A stretch of 64,000 nucleotides of DNA from positions 28,588,755 through 28,652,754 of the forward strand of contig CM042539.1 in the NCBI GenBank assembly GCA_023630585.1, in the 5' to 3' direction. The notes below the pieces were generated by a model that searched no databases, was not told where the DNA came from, and saw only the letters and a list, made by a program, of their open reading frames with translations. The DNA is from Cranoglanis bouderius (taxonomy: Eukaryota; Chordata; Actinopteri; Siluriformes; Cranoglanididae). The position numbers were made by a program, and so were the translations under genes. Each line of letters begins with the position of its first letter. Position 1 is the first letter of the stretch. Of the stretch, positions 34,299 through 45,521 are shown one piece after another.

Positions 34299-34490
34299 TT
34301 TCCTCTCTGATTATACATAATACCTGGTATTGTGACATGGCTTGAGGCTCAATTACGTTATTCCTTACAACCCTGCAGATATAAAAACAACATGCTTTAG
34401 GACAATATTTTTGGTAGTAACACACACACACGCCTGTACACACACACACACACACACACACGCCTGTACACACACACACACACGCCTGTA

Positions 34491-35687
34491 CAGCCGTGGC
34501 CAAAAGTTTTGAGAATGACACAAATATTGATTTTTACAAAGTCTGCTGCCTCAGTTTTTATGATGGCAATTTGCATATCACAGGCAAGGATATTGCTGCT
34601 AGTAAGATTGCACCTAAATCAACCATTTATCGGATCATCAAGACCTTCAAGGAGAGAGGTTCAACTGTTGTGAAGAAGGCTTCAGGGCGCCCAAGAAAGT
34701 CCAGCAAGCGCCAGGACCGTCTCCTAAAGTTGATTCAGCTGCGGGATCGGGGCACCACCAGTGCAGAGCTTGCTCAGGAATGGCAGCAGGCAGGTGTGAG
34801 TGCGTCTGCACGCACAGTAAGGCGAAGACTTTTGGAGGATGGCCTGGTGTCAAGAAGGGCAGCAAAGAAGCCACTTCTCTCCAGGAAAAACAGTACAGGG
34901 ATCGGACTGCTGAGGACTGGGGTAATGTCATTTTCTCTGATGAATCCCCTTTCCGATTGTTTGGGGCATCTGGAAAAAAGCTTGTCCGGAGAAGAAAAGG
35001 TGAGCGCTACCATCAGTCCTGTGTCATGCCAACAGTAAAGCATCCTGAGACCACTCATGTGTGGGGTTGCTTCTCAGCCAAGGGAGTGGGCTCACTCACA
35101 ATTTTGCCTAAGAACACAGCCATGAATAAAGAATGGTACAAAAACATCCTCAGAGAGCAACTTCTCCCAACCATCCAAGAACAGTTTGGTGACGAACAAT
35201 GCCTTTTCCAGCATGATGGGGCACCTTGCCACAAGGCAAAAGTGATAACGAAGTGGCTCGGGGAACAAAACATCGACATTTTGGGTCCATGGCCAGGAAA
35301 CTCCCCAGACCTTAATCCCATTGAGAATTTGTGGTCAATCCTCAAGAGGCGGGTGGACAAACAAAAACCCACAAACTCTGACAAACTCCAAGCATTGATT
35401 ATGCAAGAATGGGCTGCCATCAGTCAGGATGTGGCCCAGAAGTTGATTGACAGCATGCCAGGGCGAATTGCAGAGGTCTTGAAAAAGAAGGGTCAACACC
35501 GCAAATATTGACTCTTTGCATAAACTTCATGTAATTGTCAATAAAAGCCACTGACACTTATGAAATGCTTGTGATTATACTTCAGTAACAGTTAGTAACA
35601 TCTGACAAAAAGATCTAAAAACACTGAAGCAGTAGACTTTGTGAAAATTAATATTTGTGTCATTCTCAAAACTTTTGGCCACGGCTG
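34491..35687 (+). mobile_element. Tc1-family transposon (family B), internally deleted copy
   Basis: 1197 bp with flanking TA at 34489-34490 and 35688-35689. Both termini read CAGCCGTGGCCAAAAGTTTT when oriented, and are better preserved than in copy 1. Compared with copy 1 it lacks about 335 bp between GCAATTTGCATAT and CACAGGCAAGG, plus 28 bp near 34891. It landed inside a GCCTGTACA unit of the minisatellite. Confidence 0.95.
34582..35511 (+). pseudogene. Tc1 transposase, 5'-deleted (family B copy 2)
   Basis: It begins at GKDIAASKIAPKSTIYR because the deletion removed the start codon and the first 23 or so residues. A 28-bp deletion at about 34891 (LLSRKN joined to frame-shifted sequence) breaks the frame again. 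From SPFRLFGASGKK onward the frame is intact to the stop at 35511, including GERYHQSCVMPT, FQHDGAPCH, the intact GPWPGNSPDLNPIENLW and the C-terminus KKKGQHRKY. Its lesions do not overlap those of copy 1. Confidence 0.93.
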
Positions 35688-36646
35688 TACACACACACAC
35701 ACACGCCTGTACACACACACACACACGCCTGTACACACACACACACACGCCTGTACACACACACACACGCCTGTACACACACACACACACACACACACGC
35801 CTGTACACACACACACACACACACACACGCCTGTACACACACACACACACACACACAGACGCCTGTACACACACACACACACACACACACACGCCTGTGC
35901 ACACACACACACACACACACGCCTGTACACACACACACACGCCTGTACACACACACACACGCCTGTACACACACACACACGCCTGTACACACACACACAC
36001 ACACACGCCTGTACACACACACACACACACACGCCTGTACACACACACACACACACACGCCTGTACACACACACACACACACACGCCTGTACACACACAC
36101 ACACACACACGCCTGTACACACACACACACACACACGCCTGTACACACACACACACACACACGCCTGTACACACACACACACACACACGCCTGTACACAC
36201 ACACACACACACACGCCTGTACACACACACACACACACACACGCCTGTACACACACCTGTATTGTATTAAGTGTTAACTCCAATATTAGGGCTCAATGCT
36301 GTAATATAACTACTTCATAAGTATTGTTGTCATTATTGTGTGTTTGTTCCTCGCTGTAAAAAAAATAATAAGCGGAAATTAAAAACTAAATTTCTACAAA
36401 CTGTTTCATTTCCTCCTTTTATTCATTAAATAATGTTTATAAATCATTTTTATAACCTCTGTAGGTGTAGCAGCCCTCACTGGCAGGTACACAACCTACA
36501 CAGGCTGAGTATTACAATTAATAATAATAAGAAGAAGAAGAAGAAGAAGGATGGTCATTTTTATTATTAATATTTCTATTATGGTTTACTATTATTTATT
36601 TTAATCATTATATTGTTATTATTATAATACAAATACTACTATGAAT

Positions 36647-36647
36647 C

Positions 36648-36693
<46 letters not shown>
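36647..36693. repeat. (ATT)n microsatellite
   Basis: About 15 ATT units, with a (GAA)n tract at 36529-36548 nearby. The surrounding 36270-36850 is AT-rich with no gene signal. Confidence 0.95.
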
Positions 36694-36969
36694 GCACTTA
36701 ATTGATATTCATGTTATATTCTTGTTGAAACTATTGATAAAGAAAAGTGGGGAAATAAAAGAGTTTGTAGAACAGTAGCGGTTCATTTGATGAAGATGAT
36801 ACGATTCAGATTAAATTAGGATTGTATCTGAGGGTTTTATTAATGATGGTTATTAAGTGTAATAATGATGTTTTTCTCGCCTCGAGGGAAATAAACAGAT
36901 AAAAATATAAACATGTTGGAGACGAGGCCGTGTCCCAGATGACTGTAAATCATTTCCTGATCATTTGAG

Positions 36970-37390
36970 AACGGTGAGAAACCCCGCCCCAGGCTCCTCC
37001 ACCCAGGGTTCCCCCCGCGCACCGTCACGGCACCGGGTTCTCGCTCTGAATAACGTTACCGTGGTTACGGGTAAGAACAGGACTCCGGGGCAGAGGTCAG
37101 ACACGGTGTGATTATACACAGATTTATCTTCAGTACCATCTGAAATGAAGCTCATCCCCACGGTGCAGCCCAGTGAGGAGCTCAGAGTCCCCGAGTCTAA
37201 CCTCCTTCAGCATCTGATTCTGACTCGCGCAAAACGGCCCGAGCTTCCACGTCTAATCAGACTGAAACGTCGGACTGGATATCAGTCCAGCAGTAATATT
37301 CAGCGTTTTCAGCGTCAGATCAGAATTAGTTCAGAGATCATTACAGACGGAAAAATCATTATTCAGCATTTTAGTCTAACGGCATCATGA
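36970..37390. other. GC-richer island without an assignable gene
   Basis: It contains GAGAAACCCCGCCCCAGGCT and GTTCCCCCCGCGCACCGTCA. An open frame starts at 37145 on the plus strand, but nothing in it was recognised and there is no clear splice context. It could be a regulatory island. Confidence 0.25.
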
Positions 37391-37420
37391 ACTTTACATC
37401 AGACTTCATCTCTCACACAC

Positions 37421-38260
37421 AGGTAACGTCTAACTCCACCTGTCTGTCTGTCTCGCTCTCCATCTGTCTGTCTGTCTCGCTCTCCATCTGTCTGTCTGTC
37501 TCGCTCTCCATCTGTCTGTCTGTCTCGCTCTCCATCTGTCTGTCTGTCTGTCTCGCTCTCCATCTGTCTGTCTGTCTCTCTCCCTCTCACAGGCAACGTC
37601 TAACTCCACCTGTCGGTCTGTCTCGCTCTCCATCTGTCTGTCTGTCTCGCTCCCTCTCACAGGTAACGTCTAACTCCACCTGTCGGTCTGTCTCGTTCCC
37701 TCTCACAGGTAACGTCTAACTCCACCTGTCTGTCTGTCTCGCTCCCTCTCACAGGCAACGTCTAACTCCACCTGTCGGTCTGTCTCGCTCTCCATCTGTC
37801 TGTCTGTCTCTCTCCCTCTCACAGGTAACGTCTAACTCCACCTGTCGGTCTGTCTCGCTCCCTCTCACAGGTAACGTCTAACTCCACCTGTCTGTCTGTC
37901 TCGCTCCCTCTCACAGGTAACGTCTAACTCCACCTGTCTGTCTGTCTCGCTCCCTCTCACAGGTAACGTCTAACTCCACCTGTCTGTCTGTCTCGCTCCC
38001 TCTCACAGGTAACGTCTAACTCCACCTGTCTGTCTGTCTCGCTCCCTCTCACAGGTAGCGTCTAACTCCACCTGTCTGTCTCTCTCCCTCTCACAGGTAG
38101 CGTCTAACTCCACCTGTCTGTCTCTCTCCCTCTCACAGGTAACGTCTAACTCCACCTGTCTGTCTCTCTCCCTCTCACAGGTAACGTCTAACTCCACCTG
38201 TCTGTCTCTCTCCCTCCATCTGTCTGTCTCTCTCTCTCACACACACACACAGGTAACGTC
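37421..38260 (+). repeat. About 46-bp minisatellite with repeated CACAG|GTAACG motif
   Basis: About 15 units built of GTCTAACTCCACCTGTCTGT, CTGTCTCGCTCCCTCTCA and CAGGTAACGT. Variants are 'aggcaacg' (37588, 37751) and 'aggtagcg' (38050, 38093), with (CTGT)n expansions inside the first units. Each unit reads as polypyrimidine + CACAG joined directly to a donor-like GTAACG. Confidence 0.93.
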
Positions 38261-38679
38261 TAACTCCTCTTTCCACCTGTCTCTCCATCTCATGATCCCC
38301 CCGTCTATCTCACTGACTCTCTCTCGCGCTCTAAAATTCCAAATTGTCTCTCTCCTCTGTCTGTTTCTCTGTATTTGTCAATAATAATAAAGAAGAGCCA
38401 CCATAACAATTAGAAGAGACAGGAGGGTGAGGAAGATCACTCTTCTCTGTATCTCTCTCTCTCTTTCCCCTTATGTCTCCCCTATCTGTCTCTGTGAGGA
38501 CTTGAGCTGAACTATCCCAGGTGGAGGAGTAAAACCTGTTTGTTGACCATCGTCACTCTCTATTTCTGTACATAAGAGTTACACAGAAATATTCCACACC
38601 CCATGAAGGATTTTTTTCTTCCTTCTTCAGGTTGTAAATGCACATTACAGACTCATCTGTATGTAGGTGCGCTGCTGTT

Positions 38680-38710
<31 letters not shown>

Positions 38711-39180
38711 CTTCTGTTTGATGATTTTATTCCCTTGCAAGAGGCGAACAAACTCATGAACACTACGACAGAATTCAGGAGGTTTGAGGGAAACGAGTTT
38801 AAAGCCGGCTGTAATGAGGAGAAATGGAGGGGTAAAAGCAGGTCAGGATCAGGGCTAAAGCCAGAAGTGCTGATGTAGCTCTTTACCGCCAGCTGTGTTC
38901 ACATCAACTACACAAAACTACACGTACAAACTCGATTCCTTACAGAAAACCATTTAACACCGTGTTCCAGACGGTTATAAACAGATTAAACACCCGGAAG
39001 TGTTTAGTTTTAGGGATTAAATTCGGCAAAGAAACGAAAAGTCGCCGCTAATGTTGGTCTTTAATGTTAGCGAGGAAAAGCTAGCGACCATCCACAAGCG
39101 AAATCTAATGCAGCAAAAATGAATAAATAACACACTGATTAAACACTCACACAGGTATAAAACATAATATACACACTTAC

Positions 39181-39310
39181 CGCTTTATCTCCCGGCCTGA
39201 CTGATTAATAAATTAGAGATAAACTCGCTCTAAACACCGTGTGTGTGTGTGTGTGTGTGTGTGTGCTCGGAGTTAAACGTTTCCACCCACTAACACACCG
39301 GAAGTGAGGT
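39181..39310 (-). promoter_or_regulatory. Possible distal non-coding first exon and promoter (b4galt3?)
   Basis: On the minus strand the consensus donor GCG|GTAAGTGTG sits at the exon edge 39181. Upstream are a (CA)n tract and an ETS-type CCGGAAG near 39298. b4galt3 needs a 5'UTR exon upstream of the acceptor near 27757, and this is the best candidate seen, 11.4 kb away. The link is inference only. Confidence 0.3.
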
Positions 39311-39511
39311 ACTTTGTTGTGGCTAAAAAAGTATGCGTGGAAACAGAAAAAAAAAACAGTAACCATAGCTGCGTCATTACGTCATCACGTAAATTTAAGA
39401 AAGAACGAAAAAATTACTGGCCTTGGACGCACGCGCTTCGGTTTCGATGACAGACCTGAGGGCGAAAAAACTTCCAGTGAAACTATAAAAGTACAAACTA
39501 CAACATTTTCT

Positions 39512-39554
<43 letters not shown>

Positions 39555-39964
39555 TTTTGGGCGTCACATTTTGGGTGCACATCCTGCAGCAAAACAAAAT
39601 GGCGGTGGATGGGGTGGGTTACTTCTCAAACACAAGAAAAGGTTCCTCTCAGTTCTTTGGGAAGTTCTTGACCTCTCAAATGACCAGTTTGGGGTCTTCT
39701 CTGAAAAGGGAAACATAAGGAGTTCCCCCAGTGAGACAAGCTGAAGGTTCCTAATAGAAGCTGTTTCAGACGCTAAGCACTGATCCAAAGAATGCTTTTT
39801 TATTTTATTTTATTTTTTTTTAAATAAAAATTTGAAAAGTGTGTATTAACTGGGAAAACTGGGAAAAAGTGTGTATTAACTGGGAAAGTGTGTGGTACAA
39901 ACTCCAAAAGTATTGCTCATCATTTTCTTCTTAACACCTGGAACATGTCAGGAGTTTAACATTT

Positions 39965-41314
39965 GAGCCATACCACCGAATGGGTGACATTTCTGTCCCC
40001 AGGACATTATATATGTAAAAAAAAAAAATAAAAAAAATACATGAAAATTAACTCTAAAATACATTTTATTATTAAGCAAAGTGTCCTGCACATTAATCTA
40101 ACTGCAAATTTAAAATATATAATTAAAAACATTAATAAAAACTACCTAGAACACTAAAAAAAGATAGCATTTGTTGCATGTCCCCACTCTCTATCTCTGT
40201 ACTTTACCATGAAATATAATGATTAAAATCTTTTTTTTTTTTTTTTTTTTTTTGCATTGTTGTGTGACTTTATATCCAAGTTATGATTTAAAATGTTTTT
40301 TTTTTTTTCATGAGAAATCCATAACATTTTAGATAAAATACACATTTTAGTCGTGTCCCTGGCTTTTCACTCAGTCCTGTTACCCCCCCCTTGAGAAACT
40401 TGGAACATTCCACAAGACACATTTTCAACAGGAAGTTGCATAATTTGAATCTTCTGAAGGCAACAGGAAGACCTCTCATTTTCTTTTCTGTATATTTGAT
40501 GATATTGCAACTATGTCTGAGAATGTCAACAGTCTCAACATACTGTCCCGTTACCTAAGTTATTATTATAATTTTTTTTTTTAGATGTTATTTGTTTATT
40601 TTAAATATACAAATTTTTTGGTAAATCACTAGAATTTGCTCAGTATCCTCATGCAATCCACCACTAAGTGCTGCAGATGAGCAGCGACTCTAAGATAAAC
40701 CCAACGCGATGCAGACCCAGAGAGGAGACAGAAATATTTAGAGAAGGAATGTGAAAAATACAGGAAGGACCTCGAGTCCTAATCAATGACCTCAGTCTGA
40801 GAGAAAAGCGCAGACGTTGACAAATGGTGTGTGCTGAAGTACGATGGTGATCTGTATCCTGGTGTCATCATAGATTCAAGTGAAACACATGTTGAGGTCT
40901 GTTGTACGCGAAACATTCGGGTCAACAGGTTTTTCTGGTCTGCCCACAAAGACGTCCTTTGGTACTTGTTTGAGGACATTGTGTGCATATATAGTGATTT
41001 TTTTTTGTGACAGGTATCAATTATTTAAACAGGCAACCAACCGTTTCTTTAAAATAAACACTTTTTTGAGAGGAAAACAAAGAAATTAGTTGACATTGCT
41101 TTTAACTTGTTTTTTAAAAGACACATGATGATCTCCCACTTTGAAACCTTGTAAAAAAAAAAAAAATTAAATAAAGTTACCCGAGATTGACCAGTGTACA
41201 TTTTGAACAGTGAAATATGTGTGTTATTAGATTCAGTGTTGAAAAAAGATAAAAAATGAAGTTTAATTTTTAAAAGTTACAACAGGCAAATGTCACCCAT
41301 TCGGTGGAATGGCT
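39965..41314. mobile_element. Unclassified 1.35-kb DNA transposon with about 28-bp inverted repeats
   Basis: The left end is GAGCCATACCACCGAATGGG then TGACATTT; the right end complemented is GAGCCATTCCACCGAATGGG then TGACATTT. The interior holds poly(T) runs (40232-40251, 40298-40308) and short broken frames, none a recognisable transposase. No clear target-site duplication was found. Harbinger, Kolobok or a non-autonomous element are possible. Confidence 0.7.
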
Positions 41315-41319
41315 CGTTC

Positions 41320-41655
41320 ACCGTTTGGTACCATGCTTAAAAAATGGTTCCTCAAGGGTTCTTCATTGTTTTGTTTTTTTTTTGTATGGGTTTACTCGGG
41401 ATTCTCTGGTTTCCTCCCACTGTACAGTAGGTGAATCAGTGTGTACATGGTGCCCTGCGATGAACTGGCATCCCATCCAAGATGTTTTTCCACCTCACAC
41501 CAAGTGTTCCCAGGATAGACCCGGATTCCCAACCACCCTGACCAGGCTAATTGGTTAGTAGTCTGCTAAAAGGGTTCTACGTGGAACTCTCTGATAGTGA
41601 AACACTCTACATAGAACCTTTATACTGTAGGTTTCCCCAGAGGAACAACCCAAAG
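41320..41655. repeat. Dispersed repeat of the 'ggttctacgtgg' type
   Basis: TTAAAAAATGGTTCCTCAAG, GGGTTCTACGTGGAAC and CTACATAGAACCTTTATA resemble 57290-57470 (GGTTCTACGTGGAC, CTACATAGAGCCTTTAAG). Together with 39880-39964 it forms the older element into which the 1.35-kb transposon was inserted. Confidence 0.6.
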
Positions 41656-41659
41656 AACC

Positions 41660-41965
41660 CTGGATTGTGATTGGTCAGAATCGAAGGAGTTGATTAATTC
41701 TCTATAACAGCAGCTCTGACAGAAGCACAGCTGCAAATCACAGGTTTATATCAATGCGCTTGTTCTAATACGTTATGATATACGTGATATGTTTAGATCT
41801 GGAAAAGCCCAATAAAGAGAGTTTTATATTTAAAAAAACAAAACAAAAAAAAAACGTCATAAAGTATGACGTGTCATTCATTAATAAATTCCAAATTACA
41901 ATCATTATCAAACTGCTGTGGTATAAGAGGAATAAAACAACAACAACAACAACAACAACAGCTCG
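41660..41965 (+). repeat. Hairpin-ended dispersed repeat, copy 4 (deleted)
   Basis: TGGATTGTGATTGGTCAGAA, ATAACAGCAGCTCTGACAGA, AAAGTATGACGTGTCATTCA and GTGGTATAAGAGGAATAAAA are present. The central GGAGTCTCC and GGGAACGACTG blocks are missing, and the 3' end runs into (CAA)n at 41938-41960. Confidence 0.65.
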
Positions 41966-42146
41966 CGCTTACAATTCTGACTGATCTAAACTGATGAGGA
42001 ATTCGACTCGCGTGCATCTCTCGGATCATTCCTCACGCGCTGATGTGGAGGTTATTCCCACCCCAGTGTGAACACACCTCATCTGAACGCATTTATCAGA
42101 TATGACAGTAAGCATATTTACACTGGACACACACTTATTCCAGTAA

Positions 42147-42147
<1 letters not shown>

Positions 42148-42202
<55 letters not shown>
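42148..42202. repeat. (CA)n microsatellite
   Basis: About 26 CA units in intergenic DNA. Confidence 0.97.
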
Positions 42203-42205
<3 letters not shown>

Positions 42206-42307
42206 GTGTCACAGCTCAGGTGTGTTAAATCTTAAGTAAAGTTCAAGAATATTTCATTTTTGTTGGAGAATCAAATGTAAACAATTAAGCGGTCAGTTAA
42301 GCAATAA

Positions 42308-42432
42308 AGTGTGTGTAGGTGAGAAAGTGTGTGTAGGTGAGAAAGTGTGTGTAGGTGAGAAAGTGTGTGTAGGTGAGAAAGTGTGTGTAGGTGAGAAAGT
42401 GTGTGTAGGTGAGAAAGTGTGTGTAGGTGAGT
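42308..42432. repeat. 18-bp tandem repeat
   Basis: Seven copies of GTGTGTGTAGGTGAGAAA, probably grown from a (GT)n tract. Confidence 0.95.
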
Positions 42433-42606
42433 ACACAGTGAAATCTGGAGCAGGTTTTAGAAAAAACTTCATGGGCAGGTTAATTTGGACAAACCCTGAA
42501 ATCAAATAGCGGCTACATCAAATTCTCACATTAATGCCCCTCATAGGTTTTTTTTTTCTTTTTACAGTTGTAATACATGAATTAAAGAATATTAGAATAT
42601 ATTAGA

Positions 42607-42722
<116 letters not shown>

Positions 42723-42966
42723 GCAATTTATATAAATTAATTAAATACTGAATATCTTACTGTGATACATCTGTTAATTTAATCAATGTCTATTCATGTT
42801 TAGTGTTTATTTTATTCATTATTGTTTTTCTGTTCCTTTATTTATTTGTTGTTATTGTTTGTCTATACAACTTTTATATTAATTTGCTTTGGCAACATTG
42901 TTAAAACAGTCATGACAATAAAGCACACTAAACATTGAACTTAATAGAGCTCTGTCTCTTTCTTTC

Positions 42967-43016
<50 letters not shown>

Positions 43017-43152
43017 CATCCATCCATCCATCCATCCATCCTTCTGTCCATTCACCAACCTACTTCTCTGTCTCTCCAGCCATTCATTCATCTACCTTTC
43101 TACCTGTCTGTCTGTCTATCTCTCTATCTATCTATCTATCTATCTATCTGCC
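42967..43152. repeat. (CTAT)n/(CATC)n microsatellite cluster
   Basis: CTAT at 42967-43013, CATC at 43013-43040, then CTGT and CTAT at 43105-43148. Confidence 0.97.
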
Positions 43153-43510
43153 AATCCATTCATCATTTCATCGATCTTTTGCTTTTAGACTTAATACACA
43201 CGCTCTGTAGAAATAGTTGGCCAAAACTGAAATATCCGCAGTGTCTTTTCACTCCAAAAGTAGTCCACTGGCTCAGAGATGTTCTGGCTGTGAACTTTAC
43301 TTCATCACTTTAACACTGCTAACATGTAACAGAAGCTTATAACAGTGTGTTTAACATCATGTTTGTCTGAATCATCACACTGGCTAATGGATACCATTAT
43401 ACTGTGCAGTTCATTATTGGTCAGATTACTGCTTTAAAATCTCCATACTTTTTATTTATAATTAATCAATACACACCATTTTGTTTACTGTTAATGTTTC
43501 GAAATGCAGG

Positions 43511-45309
43511 ATGTCTGTGGGTCCTCGAAGCTTCGATCCTCATTATAATCCCTGGAAGCCCCAGCCTCAGATGAACGCCCTGGTCTCGACTCTGTGGCGT
43601 GTCCTCTGTCCCGACTCTATAAGGACACACGGATATGAATTAGTGCATATATTTGCCCAACTGTCCAACCCCAGGAATGCAGCCACACAAACCCTGTATA
43701 CAAACATCTTCGATCAGGTGATTACACACCTGCTGGATGACAGAGTGCTGGAACAGGTGAGAGACACCAAACTTCACGACACTAGCTTAATGTTATCCAG
43801 TGTGAGCCATCTCAAACACCGCACATATTATAACAGCTTTTAAAAAACAAACAAAAAAACAACAAAAAGAACAACTGATTCAAATGAACTGTGAGTCAAA
43901 CAGAATATGATTCAAATGAACTGTGAGTCAAACAAAATATGTTTCAAATGAACTGTGAGTCAAACAGAATATGATTCAAATGAACTGTGAGTCAAACAAA
44001 ATATGTTTCAAATGAACTGTGAGTCAAACAGAATATGATTCAAATGAACTGTGAGTCAAACAAAATATGTTTCAAATGAACTGTGAGTCAAACAGAATAC
44101 GATTCAAATGAACTCTGAGTCAAACAAAATATGTTTCAAATGAACTGTGAGTCAAACAGAATATGATTCAAATGAACTCTGAGTCAAACAAAATATGTTT
44201 CAAATGAACTGAGAGTCAAACAGAAGTTGATTCAAATGAACTGTGAATCAAACAGAAATAGATTCAGATGAACTTTGAATCAAATAGAATTTGAACTGAA
44301 CTGAACAAATAGATTCAAATGAACTGTGAATCAAATGACAATCAACATATAACATAAAGGGGACGATGTGGACATGTTTTACTCTGTGGATTGGGTCGGT
44401 TTCAGATGCTGGTGCGTTTAATCCCACACCCTGAATTACAGGCTGGTTTTCCCTGTTTCACATTCTGAGTAATTCAGTCATGTGCTAAACTGCAGTTTAA
44501 CGCAGCGTAGTTACTGCAGCAGTGTTTCTCAATCCTGCTCCTTTATTTCTGCTGTAAGGGTGTTACACAGCTTTTTCAGTGATTAATCCATCTGGCAAGT
44601 GGACTTTAAAATAAACATTTGCTGAAGACATGTGAGGAAAAAGACAGCGACTTCTTAAAACATTTCAGACCGGTTGGTTTGGTTCGCACCAGTCGCTGTG
44701 TTCACAACCTTCACAAATTGTGATCTAAACAAATCGTGATAGTGAACAGAAATATTTTTTTTTTTAAATTGTGATTTAAATGAACTGCAGTTCAATCTGT
44801 GACCTTTCCCACATATACACAAGTCACGAAACAATAGTAAAGTCACTGTAAACTTGTTTTACATTTAATTTAATCCGAGTGCATAGATGATCAAACTGTA
44901 GTGGTTTTGTTTTGCCGTGTTCTTTTGAGAATCAGCTCAACATCTTCCTGGAGAACCTACAGTGACTGTTAAATATAATCTGTTAAATGTAATATCTGGT
45001 AATTACATCACCAGATATAACAGCCAATCAGATTCAGTATGCAAATAAGAAGGGGTCGTTTGTGTGTGTGGGTCATTTGAGGTCTGCATATTCATAAAAT
45101 TTGATTTTTAAGAGGCAAAAGGTTATAAGTTTTGTCGTCTTAGGCATAACAGGCCTCATCATCATTCGACCCATCCTCATATAACACATTTCATTTTATT
45201 CTCATGAAGGTCGTGTGTGTTAATGTGCTGAATCAGGATTTAAGCGTCTTCTGTCTCCCTCTGGTGGTCGTTAAAGGCACTGCAGCAACCTGGGACAGAG
45301 CTGCTTTAA
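43511..45309 (+). CDS. Small unrecognised two-exon gene (about 89-92 aa)
   Basis: I do not recognise this gene. Exon A has an acceptor (TTTCGAAATGCAG|G) at 43509 just before an ATG at 43511, then 82 codons to a good donor (GAACAG|GTGAGA) at 43756. The product starts MSVGPRSFDPHYNPWKPQPQ, continues with helical, amphipathic-looking sequence (LVSTLWRVLCPDSIRTHGYE, AATQTLYTNIFDQVITHLLD) and has no signal peptide or membrane segment. Exon B starts at 45277 or 45286 (two acceptors, TTAAAG| and CTGCAG|, both in frame) and ends (ALQ)QPGTELL with TAA at 45307-45309. An ATTAAA poly(A) signal follows at 45516-45521. Clean codon usage, splice sites in phase 0 and the signal support a real gene. A transposon-derived exon is the alternative. 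Confidence 0.55.
43877..44230. repeat. 32-bp satellite with 64-bp dimer period
   Basis: Tandem units of GATTCAAATGAACTGTGAGT followed by CAAACAGAATAT. Units alternate between GATTC..AAACAAAATAT and GTTTC..AAACAGAATAT, giving a two-unit higher-order repeat. It decays to 44340. It lies in the intron of the small gene. Confidence 0.93.
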
Positions 45310-45515
45310 CTCCTAGATGGATGTGCAGAAGGAGAAAGTGAGAAGCTGTTGGAGAAGAGCTCCGTATCAATCCCGAGGCCTGAAATTATCCAGGCTGGTG
45401 CATTACCAAACACGAGGAGCTCCAACCAACATCCAGTAACACTCCGGGTGTGGAGATGATGCGGTGGAAAGGACAAGGAACACGACGAACATGAAGTTCT
45501 TGTGTGATCAAGCTG

Positions 45516-45521
45516 ATTAAA
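45516..45521 (+). terminator. Poly(A) signal of the small gene
   Basis: ATTAAA about 207 bp after the TAA, followed by GCATTATTTCTTGTTCATGT, a T/G-rich downstream element. Confidence 0.4.

Larger units (their letters stand above)
34427..36256. repeat. (CA)n-CGCCTGTA minisatellite, split by a Tc1 insertion
   Basis: Units of (CA)5-11 followed by CGCCTGTA recur three times to the left of the transposon (34427-34490) and about 27 times to the right (35688-36256), with unit length varying from 20 to 31 bp. Tyr-Arg-Arg-Val-Cys-type frames across it are artefacts. Confidence 0.95.

Noticed and set aside
35575..36320. Six frames of about 200 codons with Cys-Val or Thr-His repeats
   Set aside because: By-products of the (CA)n-CGCCTGTA minisatellite; no splice or start context.
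37145..37390. 81-codon plus-strand frame in a GC-richer island
   Set aside because: No homology recognised and no splice signals. It may be chance in a regulatory island.
38003..38197. Tandem direct repeats considered as a CRISPR array
   Set aside because: Repeat spacing is contiguous with no unique spacers; a vertebrate minisatellite.
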